Assembly: GCF_026210795.1 (NCBI RefSeq)
Contig: NC_089435.1
Location: forward strand, 1,364,001 to 1,428,000
DNA length: 64,000 nt
Origin: Rhizophagus irregularis
Taxonomy: Eukaryota > Glomeromycota > Glomeromycetes > Glomerales > Glomeraceae
Reading direction: 5' to 3'
In this document: piece by piece, positions 24,499 to 36,770 of the stretch
How the letters are laid out: every line of letters starts with the position of its first letter
Position numbering within the stretch: the stretch's first letter is position 1
Translations under genes and position numbers: made by a program
The notes under the pieces: model-generated
Database searches by the model: none
Told to the model about the DNA's origin: nothing
The model's input: the letters and a program-made list of their open reading frames with translations, nothing else

Positions 24499-25346
24499 TA
24501 GTGCTCCGCAAAATTCGGGTCTAACCCGGATAATTCAACCCGAGTGAATTTTAAATCGGGTCGGTACTAACAATTTTAATAACCCGTGACCCGCATGACC
24601 CGACCCGTCGGGTCGGGTTATTCATTTCCTTGACTCGGGTTTTGACCCGAATTAGACCCGAATGATCATTAAAATCACTGATCACATATTGATTACGCGT
24701 TAATATTGATTAATTTTATATAATTTTGTTAGATGAATGAGGTAGTATAGCGAAAATTGCTAGAGACACCTTGCAATTACAGATATGTGTATGAATTATT
24801 ATTATTAATTATTAATATTACATTAACTAATAAGTTGATTTTGATAATTAATAAAGCAACCAGCGTTCCAGTAGAAAGAGTATTTTCCGGTGGAACCGAT
24901 TTGATAGCTGCAAAAAGATGTAGTCTTAAAGCAGATACAATTAGAGCATGCATGTGTTTAGAGTCCTGGCAGACACAAAATATAGTCAAATTTCTGTTAA
25001 AGCAAGTGATACAATTTCGATTTTATAGTTCAAATATAAAGCAATAAATAAACAGGAATTGAAGATATCTTTAAATTCGTGCTTAGCTTTAGTTTAATAA
25101 TAAAAAGTTATATGATCATCTTTTAGATCAATTACCTTGCATTATTGAAAAAATTATGTTTGAAAAAATATTTTTGACATATTACTAAGCATACAGCAAT
25201 GAAAATTACTAAAATTTCGGGTTTAACCCGGGTTATTCGAATTAAATATACTCGGGTCGGGTTAAAATCGGATCATTTCTATTTTTGCCGGGTCGAGTCG
25301 GATATATTCTCCAAACCCGACTGAATCCGACCCGGTAGGAGCACTA
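24499..25346. mobile_element. hAT transposon remnant, 8-bp duplication ATCCCTAT
   Basis: Ends TAGTGCTCC (24499) and GGAGCACTA (25346) are inverted repeats. ATCCCTAT is duplicated exactly at 24491-24498 and 25347-25354. Both subterminal regions are crowded with CGGGTC/GACCCG words. The 848-bp length and a single transposase fragment show internal deletion. The ends and subterminal words differ from the hAT at 12536, so two hAT families are present. Confidence 0.9.
24850..25047 (+). pseudogene. hAT C-terminal dimerisation domain fragment
   Basis: The forward frame reads SVPVERVFSGGTDLIAAKR then SLKADTIRACMCLESW. This is the signature of the hAT dimerisation region (SVPxERxFS...RxxLxxxTxxxxxCLxSW). 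It is the 3' end of a transposase whose catalytic part is deleted, and it lies within the terminal repeats at 24499 and 25346. No start or upstream exon is seen. Confidence 0.8.
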
Positions 25347-25354
25347 ATCCCTAT

Positions 25355-27626
25355 AAAAACGAAATGTCTGATATTTGTATTTTTTATCTAACTTTGTCTA
25401 AATTTTATGTAAAAATTCATTACATTGTGCTTAATAACTATTTAGCTGTAATCGTATTGTATAATTTCCTTTTAATTTCTTGTCAATTTAAATCATCCTT
25501 GTTGTCATCATTTGTTTTATCATGAGAAATTTGAAGTCAAAGAATTATGAAATCTATTAAACAATTCGTATATTATTACCGACATATATTTTTCAATAAT
25601 AATGGTTTTATGTGACGAAAGCCTGAAAGGCCTTAATAAAAATATATTCTTTGTGAAATATTTGCATTGCCATCACTACTTTGTGCTCTGGCCATATATT
25701 AATGTTGCACTTTGATGTTGAGATGACACTGTTGGTTAATCTAGGAATATTAATTATTGAAACTGAATTTTAATGTCATGAGACTGTGAGCAATAATTTA
25801 ATGGTGCTACTTAATATTGTTATTTTGATCTGTCATACATTGTTTCAAATGTAATTTTGTATTTTTTATTTTTCAATACGTATAAACATACAGCATACTG
25901 TACACAGGATAAAAAAAGTTAAACCAGATGTACCGAAAAATTTTGTGAAAAAATTGCCACAGTTGCCCGCAGTATGAAGAGTTTTGGCTATATTCCTATA
26001 TTCATCATGGCGTGTTGGCGTCACAAAAAAATTAGGATGGATTTTATTAAGATTTTTTATTTTCTACACTTAGAAAAAATTCACAAGGGTTAAAACCCTA
26101 AATGTCGTAAAAGAAGGAGGTTGAATCCACCGCCATCCATCTATTATCTTACAAGAAAAAATTCATAAGAAACGTTCCATATGCATAAATTACAAGAACC
26201 ATCGTTGTTGCTATAACAAGGTCGATAAAAAAATTCTTAAGAATCATGATTCAACAATTTTCTTCCCTTTAACAAAAACGATTTATTTAGTTAGAAATTA
26301 TATTTTAGGGATTACGGGTTTAAATCATATGAATATTATGAAAGTATACTTAAATACAGTAAGAGTAAATTATTCGTAATCTTCGTACGTTAATATTTAA
26401 ATGATGATTGATGAACATGTCACAAATAAAAATGTTAAAACTGAATTATTCAAACGAATGATATAATAAGATTGAAACTTTGAAGATAAATCTTTAAAGT
26501 GCCCAAGAAAGTTTCTTGATTTGAAAAAGACGTTCAAATAAGAGAAAAAGAAAAGGTAAAGAGATTTAAAATGAATTAAAAGAAGTTTTTACAAAGCGCA
26601 CAAATCAAGATATTTTTAAAAATAAAAAAGTATATTGGAATTTGAATAGGTGATAATAGTAATATGTTTCATAGTCATAATAATTATTAACTGAAGTTCT
26701 GCGTAGTGCTAATAATATTACGTCATTATGATAGGTACTAGCCGGCTAATGCTGGCCGGGATTTTAATGGAATTACGTAAATACACGTGATTAGCCGTAA
26801 GTAGTACTTATATGTTAATACGTGCTAGTTTTGAGGTGAGTTACTTACTTTTTTTTACAGATTGTTATCTCGTTATCCCTTTCCTTTTCCCCTTTTTAGT
26901 TTTCTTTTTTTTACTTCCTTTTCTGTAGCGCCATAGCGATAATGTTCTAAGGTTCATTTTCATTATTTCGGGAGATGGATGTGGTGCAGCACGTGACGTT
27001 TTTTAATGTTTACAGTATAGTAACCGATCTAATGTAACCCGCTTCAATATTTTTTTGTATCTAATACTAGTTAACGAAGGGTGGGTCCGCCGGTTGGATT
27101 TTGTACATTTAGTTTTAGATCAATAGTGCATATGACTTTTTTTGTAAAATTTCAAAGTATCTTCGTATCTCACAAATGTATCTACCTTTCTAAAGTAAAA
27201 ATAAAAAATAAATAAAAATGAATCTAATACTAGTAGGTCAAATTGTTTAAAATTAAAGAGAAATTTGGTTTATCACAGCATAATAAGTGCGCGACATGCA
27301 ATTAAACGGGTATATACTTAACCTGAATGCTATAACAACTGTCAGCTTTGATTATCTTCAACGCGTCTTGGTCTCTAACTACAGAAAATCAGTATAGCAG
27401 GTGAGATTCGAATTAAACTCAAGGCTTCTCCAGGTAAAATATAGTAAGGTTATTATTTCATTTATAAAATTTACTGATTATTTAAACTTGAAAGAATATT
27501 AAAGCAAAACTTTTTAAGAATTTCTTTTTATTTAAATTAAAAGATGATATTGAAAAATGTAAAAGTTTGATATTTATGACATGAATAATTGATATGCAAA
27601 ATTTCTAATAAAACTATTTTATAATT
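25355..27626. other. 2.3-kb gene-free region
   Basis: No supported gene. It includes one copy of the dispersed motif AATGCTGGCCGGGATT at 26748 and a weak coding-like relic at 26400-26640 without an open frame. Confidence 0.4.
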
Positions 27627-28553
27627 TTATAATTTTGTTTGAGTTTCCTGAACTTCTTGTTTATTCTGAACGTCCTGTGGTATTTCTTCTTGATTATTTT
27701 GAGTATCTTGAGTATCTTGAGGTATATCGGATATCAATTTTATCTTTGCAGCATAAATGCAGAACTGAAAAGTAAAAACATTCGAAATTAGGATTTATAT
27801 TAAAAATTTTTTTTATGAAAAACTCTTATTATACAAAAAATAATGATTTTATATTACCTCATCAAAGAGAATGTAACCTCCAAGGTTCGTATCAATTTCA
27901 TTGAACTTGGCTTTAAGTTCTTTATTTGATACCACATTTATTCCAATTAATTTATGACCTTTTTTGAATTCTCCAAAATCGATACGCCTGTCATTATCTA
28001 TATCAAGTTTTTTAAATATTTTGAATAGCTCATTGTAGTAATGAAGAAGATCGATGAGACGACCAAATTCTTTGAAATCAATGAAACCATCCTAAAGAAA
28101 TTTTTATAAGTATTAGTAGGATTCAACAAGTAAAATAAGAATAATAAAAGCTAATTTGAAGACAAACTTTGGAAGTATCGGCAGCTTTATAAGCTCGCAT
28201 GATGGCAGGCTTATCTTTTGCGAGGTGAGGATAGAGTTCAATAACAGCTTTATCAATTTCAGCGAGAGACAAGATACCATTACCGTTATAGTCAAAAACG
28301 TCAAAAATCTATCATAGTGGTTAATTATGAAGTTAATAACTTTAAATAACAAAATATTTATTCAAAAAGTTAAAAAAAAGTATACCTTCTTAATTTGAGC
28401 TTTGTCTAGATTATTGGTAGTAATAACTGCCTTCTTTTGAGTAGTTTTACTAGCCGCCTTCTTGTCCAATTTACTAGCAGTTTTGCTGACTACCTTCCTA
28501 TCCAATTTTCCGGTAGTTCTGATAGAAGCCTTCTTGTTTAATTTTTCAGCCAT
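27627..28553 (-). CDS. Four-EF-hand calcium-binding protein
   Basis: Four exons: 28553-28386, 28308-28168, 28091-27858 and 27764-27627, with GT-AG introns of 77, 76 and 93 bp; 226 residues. A Lys/Thr-rich N-terminus (1-55) precedes four correctly spaced 12-residue EF loops: D62-E73 (DYNGNGILSLAE), D100-E111 (DTSKDGFIDFKE), D133-E144 (DIDNDRRIDFGE) and D170-E181 (DTNLGGYILFDE). The tail is Gln-rich (DTQDTQNNQ, QEVQETQ). Loop 4 has Leu and Gly at coordinating positions and may bind weakly. The arrangement resembles the 24-kDa flagellar calcium-binding (calflagin-like) EF-hand family, though fungi of this kind have no flagella. A calcium sensor or buffer is likely; partners are unknown. Confidence 0.85.
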
Positions 28554-30300
28554 TGGTATTATGTATTTTAGAATTTGTCTTATTTGTCTTGAAATAAATT
28601 TTATGATGATACTTGGGCGATATTTCCAGCCATTTTTATATAAAAAAAATGGGCAATATTCTTACATGCCAAAAATAGTACAAATTCTTAATTAAGGTAT
28701 AAAATATCAGGGTTTCACTAAAAATAACTTAAAACTTCTTTCAAAAAACTTAAAAATATTAAATAAATTAATTTCGTCGGTAGTGTTACATTATTAAAAT
28801 TAACTCTCTTTGTTAGATTAAAAATATCAATGGATCAGAATTTTAAAATTCAAAAGACAACGTTCAGTAGTAACTAAATCACTAGCCAAAATAAGCGAAC
28901 ACGATATAGTAATGAAATACAAAATTATAGAATGTTCTATTTTTTTACTTATAAAGAAGCCAAAACAAAGAAATATTTTTATGAATAATTAATTTATTTA
29001 TTTTTTTTTTTGTTTTACGTTCTTAACTTTATTTAAATAAGGAGTTAAATGACCGACATATTATTCATGTATCACTAACATGATGAGAATGAGAAAGTGT
29101 AACTATATAATTTTAATAACAAAGAAATTCTTTGTCGATTAAATATAATAATGGTCAAATAAATTTGATGTAAGACGAAATCAATTATGATGTAAACTGA
29201 CGATGACAATAACAATTTTTATGGGACACAAATCGGAAATAACCTTCCGAGTTACGTTACAGAAAATAATCATGTACAGTATTTGTTTTAAAAAATATTT
29301 AGATTATTAATATATCTTATATTTGTAAAATGTATCTTAATGAAGGAGTAACTTAATTATTTCATATAATAATTTAACTATATTAAATAACCTGCATTTA
29401 TTTTCACTTTGGTACAATTTAATTTGAACGTCAACGTTAAATTTAATATAATAAAATCGACTGTAACACAATATTGTATTCAAAATCATTGCTACAAGTA
29501 AAAAAAAAAGAGAGAAATTTCTATCAAGAACGATACAAAGTTTTTAAAACTAGCCAAAATAGTAAACCGGATACTAAAAAAAATTTTCTTGTTTTGAAAA
29601 TGGTAGTACGTAACTCGAACATATAAACTATTGGTAACGCCAAGATAATTGATACTAACCTAATAAGGATATTAATACAACCCATTTATGGTTAAATCTG
29701 TACTAATATGTTAATCACTTATTATTTATGGTAAGTTAATATTGCAATTTTTTACGATGAAAAAAAAAACAAAACCTGTTCGTTTGTGATAAGGAAATTA
29801 CCATAAAAGGCTCTCATATGATAATTAATATACATGTTCAATTGTTTCATTATGTTTCATCTTCCAAATCAATCGTTACAATTTACAAAGCAAAAAAGGA
29901 GATATCCTTAAAAAGTAAACAAAAAGATGGAACATAGTTTTACCGTTCATTTCTGAAAATTAATAATTAATGAAATTACGGATAAAAGAAAAAATTATAG
30001 AAGATGAACACAAATTAGAAATAATAATTTAACGGTAATGTCTTACAAAGTCTCACAATTTACAAGATTACTAGTTTAGTTACTAGTTTTTGAGCTGTAT
30101 ATTTCTTCGCATCCTCTAAAGTGTTCCAAATGTCCAGAAATGTATAGAAAATTGTTTGATAATTATTTTAAATAATTAGATACAAATTTGACCTTGGGTG
30201 GACGATGAATTATGTAAATATCGCAAAAAAAGAATAAAATTATATATTCATTAAAATTTTTATTTTGTGATAAAAACATAATATTAAACGAAAATTAATT
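28554..30300. other. Gene-free region
   Basis: AT-rich sequence upstream of the EF-hand gene; it should contain that gene's promoter. I see no other gene or repeat. Confidence 0.4.
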
Positions 30301-30422
30301 TTATTTATCTGCCAAATATTCTCGTGATTTTAAAGCTTCGAAGGAGATATTGGCGTCATCAAAGTTTCCTGTGTCAGCAACAACAACTCGGAATAAGTTG
30401 TAGAAGCAATATGTCAAATACT
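30301..30422 (-). pseudogene. Orphan terminal exon-like fragment
   Basis: After a possible AG acceptor at 30423-30424, the minus strand reads about 39 codons (TYCFYNLFRVVVADTGNFDD, then ISFEALKSREYLADK) ending in TAA at 30301. Composition and codon use look coding, but no upstream exon, start or recognisable family is visible. It may be the last exon of a lost gene. Confidence 0.35.
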
Positions 30423-30721
30423 CTGATCAATTCCTATATTCGATCATCAATAAACATACAGTATGTAAATTGCACATGACATTCAACGGAAACTGATGAC
30501 GTTATGTTAACGTTAAGTTAATGTTAACATTTTGTTCGTCACTTCGTCTTATATATTTAGTAGTGCTAAATTTAGCGCCACTCACCATATCAAAGATTTT
30601 TTATATATACATTTTGCCATAGAATTATGTTATATGACAATCACTTCTAAAATTAATTAATTTTGACCAAAAATTTGATCATTCTACCGTATTTCTTTTT
30701 TTTATTTATTTATTTATTTTG

Positions 30722-30950
30722 TAGGTTCTGGCTTCTTCTGAGAGACTTTTGGATGGTAAGTTAGTTGTTTGAGAGTAGAGTTTTAAAATTGATTAAGAAA
30801 CGTGCTAAAAGCTAACATTTCTTTTTTTTAAATTTTGCAGAGTTTAGTCTCTCTGGAGAGGACTTTCGGACGATAATTATCATAATAAAAATTGGTCTGT
30901 ATAAAAACATTAAAAAATTCAATTTAACATATACCAAGATTTAACCATTC
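30722..30950 (+). other. Possible exon pair of unknown gene
   Basis: An AG-bounded stretch from 30723 (VLASSERLLD) ends at GTAAGT. A second begins after TTTTGCAG at 30840 (EFSLSGEDFR) and stays open to a stop near 30944. The two short exons are similar to each other at DNA level. No start or domain is seen, so support is weak. Confidence 0.2.
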
Positions 30951-31782
30951 TATTATTATCTATATAATATAATAAAAAAATTCATGTCGATCTTCTAACG
31001 TTTAGATTAGCCTGTATAAATAATTTTTGAATTGTGTACCGCATATCAGATGATTCCTTTTAAATAATATTTATTGGTAAAATGATTGACAAGTTCATGA
31101 TAAAATATCTGCGCCTGATCTATACTTAAAAGGTTAACAGTTAAGATAACTTGATCAGCAAATACTGATTACTAAAATATAATAATTTTTCGATCAACTA
31201 ATATTTATTTGATTTTTCTTATACCTTTTTTCATAATAATATAAAAAAAAGATTTGTAATAATGATAAATTACTGCAAATACGATGATTAATTTTTTTTG
31301 TTATAATAAATAATGTTTTTCGCGATATAGATTTTTTTGCAATAATTTTTTTTTGTAATTTTTATTTTTTTGCAACTAGAGTTTTGCTAATACTAATTAG
31401 TGATAGTATGTAACTTTTTTTAATAATAAGTTTCCTTTAAAAGAATTTTTTTTTCATAATAAATTAGTAACTGACGTTTACTAATAATAAATATTACAAA
31501 AGTTATACAATACAATAAATACGAAATTGTCTTTTTATCTTTCTTTAATTTAATTAAAAAAATAATGTATACTAAAATACATAAATACACACACATTTAA
31601 CATCTAAAGACATTTTTTTTCAAATAAATTATTTTCTTAAAAAAAAAAATAGATATATTATTATAACCATACCTGCAAAATTATCTTTATTATGTTTAAT
31701 TAACTCAGTAAGCGAAAAGGACAGCTCAAATTATATTATAAGAGAAGCTATTGCAATCATAAGGAAAGAAGACAATACCTCT

Positions 31783-32632
31783 ATGGACTTGAAATTAACT
31801 TCTTTTATTCCAAAAAGCTCTTCAGCTCCTAGATGGATTCCTCTATTTGAACCGGACAATATTTTAAGACTTACAGGAAAATTTATTCTTGAGGAAGAAC
31901 CTCTTCATGGGATTTTACAGGTACAATATTTTACATTTTTATATTTTAAGCTTCTATTTAATTATAATTAAACAATTGATTAAAAAATAGATAACAGCAA
32001 ATGCTGGTGATCTTATTGAAATTAGCAAAGATAATCTTCCAACGAGTTCAGTTTCAGTTTTTATTACAGGATTTGTTGTTGATCAAGTTCAAAATGATGA
32101 TAATATATTTAGAACTATAAAAATTATTACCTCTGAATTTGCTGGTAATAATACGAATAAGTTTTACATCAAATGCAGGTATTTAAAAACAGATGAAAGA
32201 ATTGAAAAAAAAGCTACTAAAATGAGAAAAAATTCAAGTGTAATGATAACTGGTGAGTTGACTCTGGTCAACTCCAAGTTTAAAATAGAAATTCAAGACT
32301 TAAACTTTCTATCAACAACAATTGGCAACATTGAATCTTCCTCAACAACAAGTAGTTCTGCCTCCTCTTTGTATTCTTGGCCTACAACTCCATCTTCAAG
32401 AATGTCTGCCCAGAAAATAGCAAACACCCTTACACCTCAAAATTCAATACCAGATAATCAACCCTTAAATATAGTTACTAATTACGAACTTATTAATGAT
32501 GAGAATTCTTCACATGATGACGATAATGATACTTCCCCAAGTACTCAAACACCACCAAATACTCGAACACCATCAAGTACTCGATCAAATACTCAAAAAA
32601 CACCTAGAGGAAGAAAAAGAACAAAAAAATAA
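31783..32632 (+). CDS. OB-fold-like ssDNA-binding protein in Helitron
   Basis: Exon 1 31783-31920, 70-bp intron (GTACAA...AATAG), exon 2 31991-32632; 259 residues from the ATG. The frame stays open upstream to about 31652 (reading SLLCLINSVSEKD...YIIREAIAIIRKE), so an earlier exon or different start is likely and the protein may be longer. The core (about 25-135) has the alternating hydrophobic pattern of an OB-fold: ILRLTGKF, SVFITGFVVD, KFYIKCRY, SSVMITGELTL, KFKIEIQDLNFL. The C-terminus is low-complexity Ser/Thr/Pro ending in basic RGRKRTKK, a likely nuclear signal. RPA/OB-fold genes are known passengers of Helitrons. The fold is my reading of the pattern, not a database match. Confidence 0.55.
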
Positions 32633-32949
32633 TGAAGTTTATATATATTAATTATTAACAAATTATAATTATTTAATTTAACTTCTTTAATTCATTTTTT
32701 TTTTCTTTAAATTTAAATTTATATTATATGAATACTTAGTGAGCACTTTTTAAAAAATTAGTTTTTTTTCTTTTTTTGTTTTAATAACCAATTATGAACA
32801 TTTTTTTTCTGATTTTTTTTAGTAAGATTTCAACTTTTTTGATTACTTTCTTTTTAATGGAATTTTGAGTTTTTTCCCCTTTTTAGTATTTTTTATCAGA
32901 ATTTTTTTGTACGAACTTTGATTTTTTTTTTAAATTGATTAATATACAC

Positions 32950-33730
32950 GTTGATCCTTATAATTTTTTTATTGTGTACCCATAATTTATTTGTACCTGA
33001 TCTATACTTAAAAGTTAAGATCACTTGATTAGCAAATGTTGATTACTAACGTATAAAAAAAATTTTTCAGTTACTGGCATTTCGCTAATACTAATTAGTA
33101 TTAATATATTAATCCCCTCACTTTTTTTGATCGCTTAAACAAAAAAAAATTCTCTAAAATTATTATGATTTATGATTTTTTTTAGTAACAATAGATTTCC
33201 TATAATGTTATTTTGCGATATAGATTTTTTTTCATCAGTTTTTTTTTTGTGATTTTGAATTCCTGATAACTGATATTTTGTTAATAGCATGTAATTTTTT
33301 TTAATAATAATTTTTCGCTAACAATATTATTTTTCATAATAGATCAGCAATTGATGTTTTATTAATAATAGATAATTAATTTTTGATAATAATAATAAAT
33401 TCTTATAACAGATTTTTTTACTACAATGAAAATTGTATAATAGTATTTTTGTAATTTTTTTAATTAAATTTTTTTCCTTATATTGTTTATTAACATAATA
33501 GCAGATAATTTATTGTGAATATTTAATAATCATACTTTTTTGTGATTTTATAATATAATAAAAAAATACATGTCGATCTTCTAACGTTTAGATTAAGTCT
33601 GTATAAATAATCTTGAATTGTGTAGCATGATTCAGTGCCTGATTTAAACTTAAAAGTTAAGGCCATTTATTTGATCGGCAAACGTATAGATTTTTTTAAC
33701 TTAGCTAATTTTTGATCGGTTAAACAAAAT
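32950..33730. repeat. Subterminal blocks repeated inside the Helitron
   Basis: The block CCTGATCTATACTTAAAA plus TTGATYAGCAAAT...GATTACTAA appears near 31110, 32997 and 33638. The 5'-end block (CATGTCGATCTTCTAACGTT, then GATTA...CTGTATAAATAAT) appears at 30982 and 33569. These are degenerate direct repeats of the element's left region. Confidence 0.55.
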
Positions 33731-33742
33731 TTTATTGCGAAG

Positions 33743-33904
33743 GCAAAAATATGAATCTTGACCCGTCACATGGATTAATCTTGACCCACTGCATGCACGT
33801 TGTCGATCACATATATTTTACAATACACCATGAATAGGATCGACAACGTGCATGCAGGTGGGTCAAGTTTCACGTACGTGACGGGTCAAGATTCATATAT
33901 TTGC
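33743..33904. mobile_element. 162-bp foldback MITE, 9-bp duplication ATTGCGAAG
   Basis: GCAAAAATATGAATCTTGAC at the left is matched by its inverse at the right, and the arms pair over about 65 bp (with GCATGCACGTTGTCGATC near the loop). ATTGCGAAG is duplicated at 33734-33742 and 33905-33913. A 9-bp duplication and long inverted repeats suggest a Mutator-type MITE. It lies inside the Helitron and is younger than it. Confidence 0.85.
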
Positions 33905-34129
33905 ATTGCGAAGATATTTTTTAAAAATTTTTTTTTGAAAACATATTTATTCAAAATAATCTTATTAAATGAAATTTTTTAAAATTTAAGTCCCACATTT
34001 TCGATTTTAAAGAAAAAAATCACTGTATTTATTTTTAATGAAGTGATACAATAAAAAAAACAATAACAATAAATAAAAAAGATAAGTAAATGACAATGAT
34101 CAAGGAGAAAGATGCTAATAAAAAAAATG

Positions 34130-34620
34130 AAATAACAATGGAGTAATGGAAAGTAATAGAAGAAGAAAGGGAGTAAAAAAGAGTAATGAGAAGTGATAGG
34201 AAACAAAAAGGAAAAATATGACATGATGGATGATGAAAAAGAGTGATGGAGACGAAAAGGAGTGATGGGAAGATGAAGAGGAGTGATGGGAGACGAAAAG
34301 GAGTGATGGGAAGATGAAGAGGGGTTATGGGAGACGAAAAGGAGTGATGGGAGACGAAGAGGAGTGATGGGAGACGAAGAGGAGTGATGGGAGACGAAAA
34401 GGAGTGATGGGAGACGAAAAGAAGTGATGGAAGACGAAAAGGAGTGATGGGAGACGAAGAGGAGTGATGGGAGACGAAGAGGAGTGATGGGAGACGAAAA
34501 GAAGTGATGGAAGACAAAGAGGAATGAATGATGAAAGATAAAAAGGAGTGATGAGAGACGAAAAGAAGTAATGGAAATGAAAAGAAGTTATTGAGAGACA
34601 AAAAAAATGATGGGAATTAA
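34130..34620. repeat. 20-bp purine-biased minisatellite
   Basis: About 15-20 copies of GAGTGATGGGAGACGAARAG with variants. The forward strand is almost wholly A/G apart from the GTGATG step. Long open frames on the opposite strand (Ser/His/Phe/Pro repeats) are by-products of this array. Confidence 0.85.
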
Positions 34621-35160
34621 ATAGGAGAGAAAATAAAATAACGGAAAATGAAGATGTAATAGAAAATAATGGGAGACAAATAATGAGAAGTAGTATAAAG
34701 TAAAAATGATGAGAGACAAAAATAAAAAAGTGATCATGACGAAACAAAGTAAAAAATAAACCATAAAGTAAACAAAAAATGAAGTTAGTAAGAAATGAAA
34801 TATAAGATAAAAACGAAATAAAAAAAAATAAAAAAAATAAAAAAAATAAAAAAAATACCTTTATTAATTGTAGAACTGAAAGAACTAAAATATCTGAAAA
34901 AAAATAAAATAAATTAGTGAAAAACGAAATATGAAACAGAAACAAAATAAAAAATAAAAAAATGAGAAATGTAAAGTGAAAAACAACTGAACCTTACTGG
35001 AAGAACTAAAGGACCTAAAAATGATGAAATAGAATTAAATATGTAAATTATATAAATTATATAAATTTATTAGTCTATCTAACCTTACCATATTGTAAAT
35101 ATTTATTATCAAAATACTAAGAAGTTTTATCCCCGGCGCAGCGCGACGGGTTACACCTAG

Positions 35161-35664
35161 TTATCATTATAAAATAAAGTACTTAATCATTATATTGTGT
35201 AAAATAATGGAATGTTTGGGGATTTGTCAATTGTAATTTGTAAATTGGCAAGATACTATATATAGTAATTGAACGAAACTATTTTGTTACAGATTTTACA
35301 AAAAAAAAAAAAATTAAAATTATTTATTTAATTTATTTCATTACCTTTAATATTTTCAATTGCTTGTTTATTCATTTAAATAAAAGTAATGATTTCAGAT
35401 TCCTTTAAAGTAGAGAACATTGATATCAAAGGAATTAAATTACCATTTACAATACAAAGTACATCTTTTGTAAAAAAAATATCAAGTAGAGTTGAGCAAA
35501 TTGATGATAGTTTTAATAATTTTTAACTTCAGAAAATGAAAGAAAATGATCTTTTTTAATATTATTATGAATGGATTCATCAATATCCTAATTCCACTCA
35601 TCTAAATTTTTGATGACCGCGATGAAACGAGTCTTTATAATTCCATAAATAAACCGATAAACTA
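35161..35664. other. Spacer with unrecognised relic
   Basis: No gene. The segment 35570-35620 (ATTCATCAATATCCTAATTC) resembles one at 37790, part of the tandem-duplicated spacer. Confidence 0.4.
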
Positions 35665-36770
35665 GATTATCTTTAGTTGCTGGTAGTGAACTTGGTCTCC
35701 AAGAATTAACCACTTATTTACAATCCTTTTTGATTGAAACTAAGGCAAATTGGATGGAAAAAAATTTTGATTTGATATATAAGACAAGTTTTGAGAACAA
35801 TTCTTTATTGGAACTTCAAGAATTTTGTAATAATTTAATAACCAAAGAGCCAAACAAGATATTTAAATCTCTAAATTTTTCCTTAATTTCAGAAAAACTT
35901 TTGGTTTCACTTATTCAAAGTGATAATCTTCAAATGAATGAAATTCAAGTATGGAAAGATGTGCTTAGATAGGGACTTGCTCAAAATCAAAAACTTCCTT
36001 CCGATCCTACGAATTTTTCAAAAGAAGATTTTAATGCTTTGAAAAATAGTTTACAACATTGCGTTCCACATATTAGATTCTATAATTTAACTTCTGAAGA
36101 ATTTGCAGATGAAGTGTTGCCTTATAAAAAAATTATATCAAAAGAATTATATGAAGATTTATTAAAATATTTCTTGAAACCCAGTATCCAATCAAGTAAA
36201 ACATCAAAACCTCGTATTACTACTGAAGAAATTAATATTGATTCCATTGATTTCAAAATTATTACAATTCAACATGCTGAATTAATCTCAAAATGGATCG
36301 ATAGAACTGAAATTACAGATGAGATAAAAAATACGTACAAATTCAAATTATTACTTCGTGGATCTCGTGATGGATTTACATATAAAAAATTTCATGAAAT
36401 TTGTGATAATCAATCTCGTACTGTAACAATTATTAAGGTGAAGGTCAGTAAGGAAATTCTTGGTGGATATAATCCAATTGAATGGAAGTCTGATGATTCT
36501 TATGGCACTACTAAGGACAGTTTTATATTCTCGTTTAAGAGATGTAATGATATTAAAAATTATATTTTAAGTCGTATAATAAATGAAAAAGTCGCTACAC
36601 TTAACTCCTTTGATCGTGGACCATCATTTGGTATCAGTGACCTTGTTTTAGATGGAGTTTTTGGTAAATGTGGTAATTTTGCTTACGAAAAACAAATCAG
36701 TGGAACTACTGATTTATTTTCTGATTTATTTTCTGTGGAAGAATATGAAGTATTTCAAATTACAAGATAA
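35665..36770 (+). pseudogene. BTB-TLDc unit 1, pseudogene
   Basis: Corresponds to exon 2 of the intact genes at 39247 and 48820, from VAGSELGLQEL through BACK and the full TLDc domain (ITIQHAELISKWIDR ... VEEYEVFQI). The BTB exon is missing, and a TAG at 35970-35972 replaces the Trp codon of the intact copies (VLR*GLAQN versus VLRWGLVQN). Downstream of the stop the frame is open to 36770, so the damage is recent. TLDc domains are linked to oxidation resistance and V-ATPase regulation in other eukaryotes. Confidence 0.88.

Larger units (their letters stand above)
30959..35160 (+). mobile_element. Helitron candidate carrying an OB-fold-like gene
   Basis: The 5' end reads A|TCTATATAATATAATAAA at 30958/30959. 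The 3' end at 35160 reads ...CACCTAG|T, preceded by a GC-rich hairpin in CCCGGCGCAGCGCGACGGG (35132-35150). This is TC at the start, CTRR at the end, a hairpin about 10 bp upstream, and an A/T insertion site without duplication, as in Helitrons. No Rep/helicase is encoded. A second, slightly mutated copy of the 5' end lies at 33546, so this may be two Helitrons: one starting at 30959 with its tail lost, one at 33546-35160. Confidence 0.6.

Noticed and set aside
33979-34945. Long minus-strand ORFs of Ser/His/Phe/Pro repeats
   Set aside because: By-products of the 20-bp minisatellite; composition follows the repeat and nothing resembles a gene.
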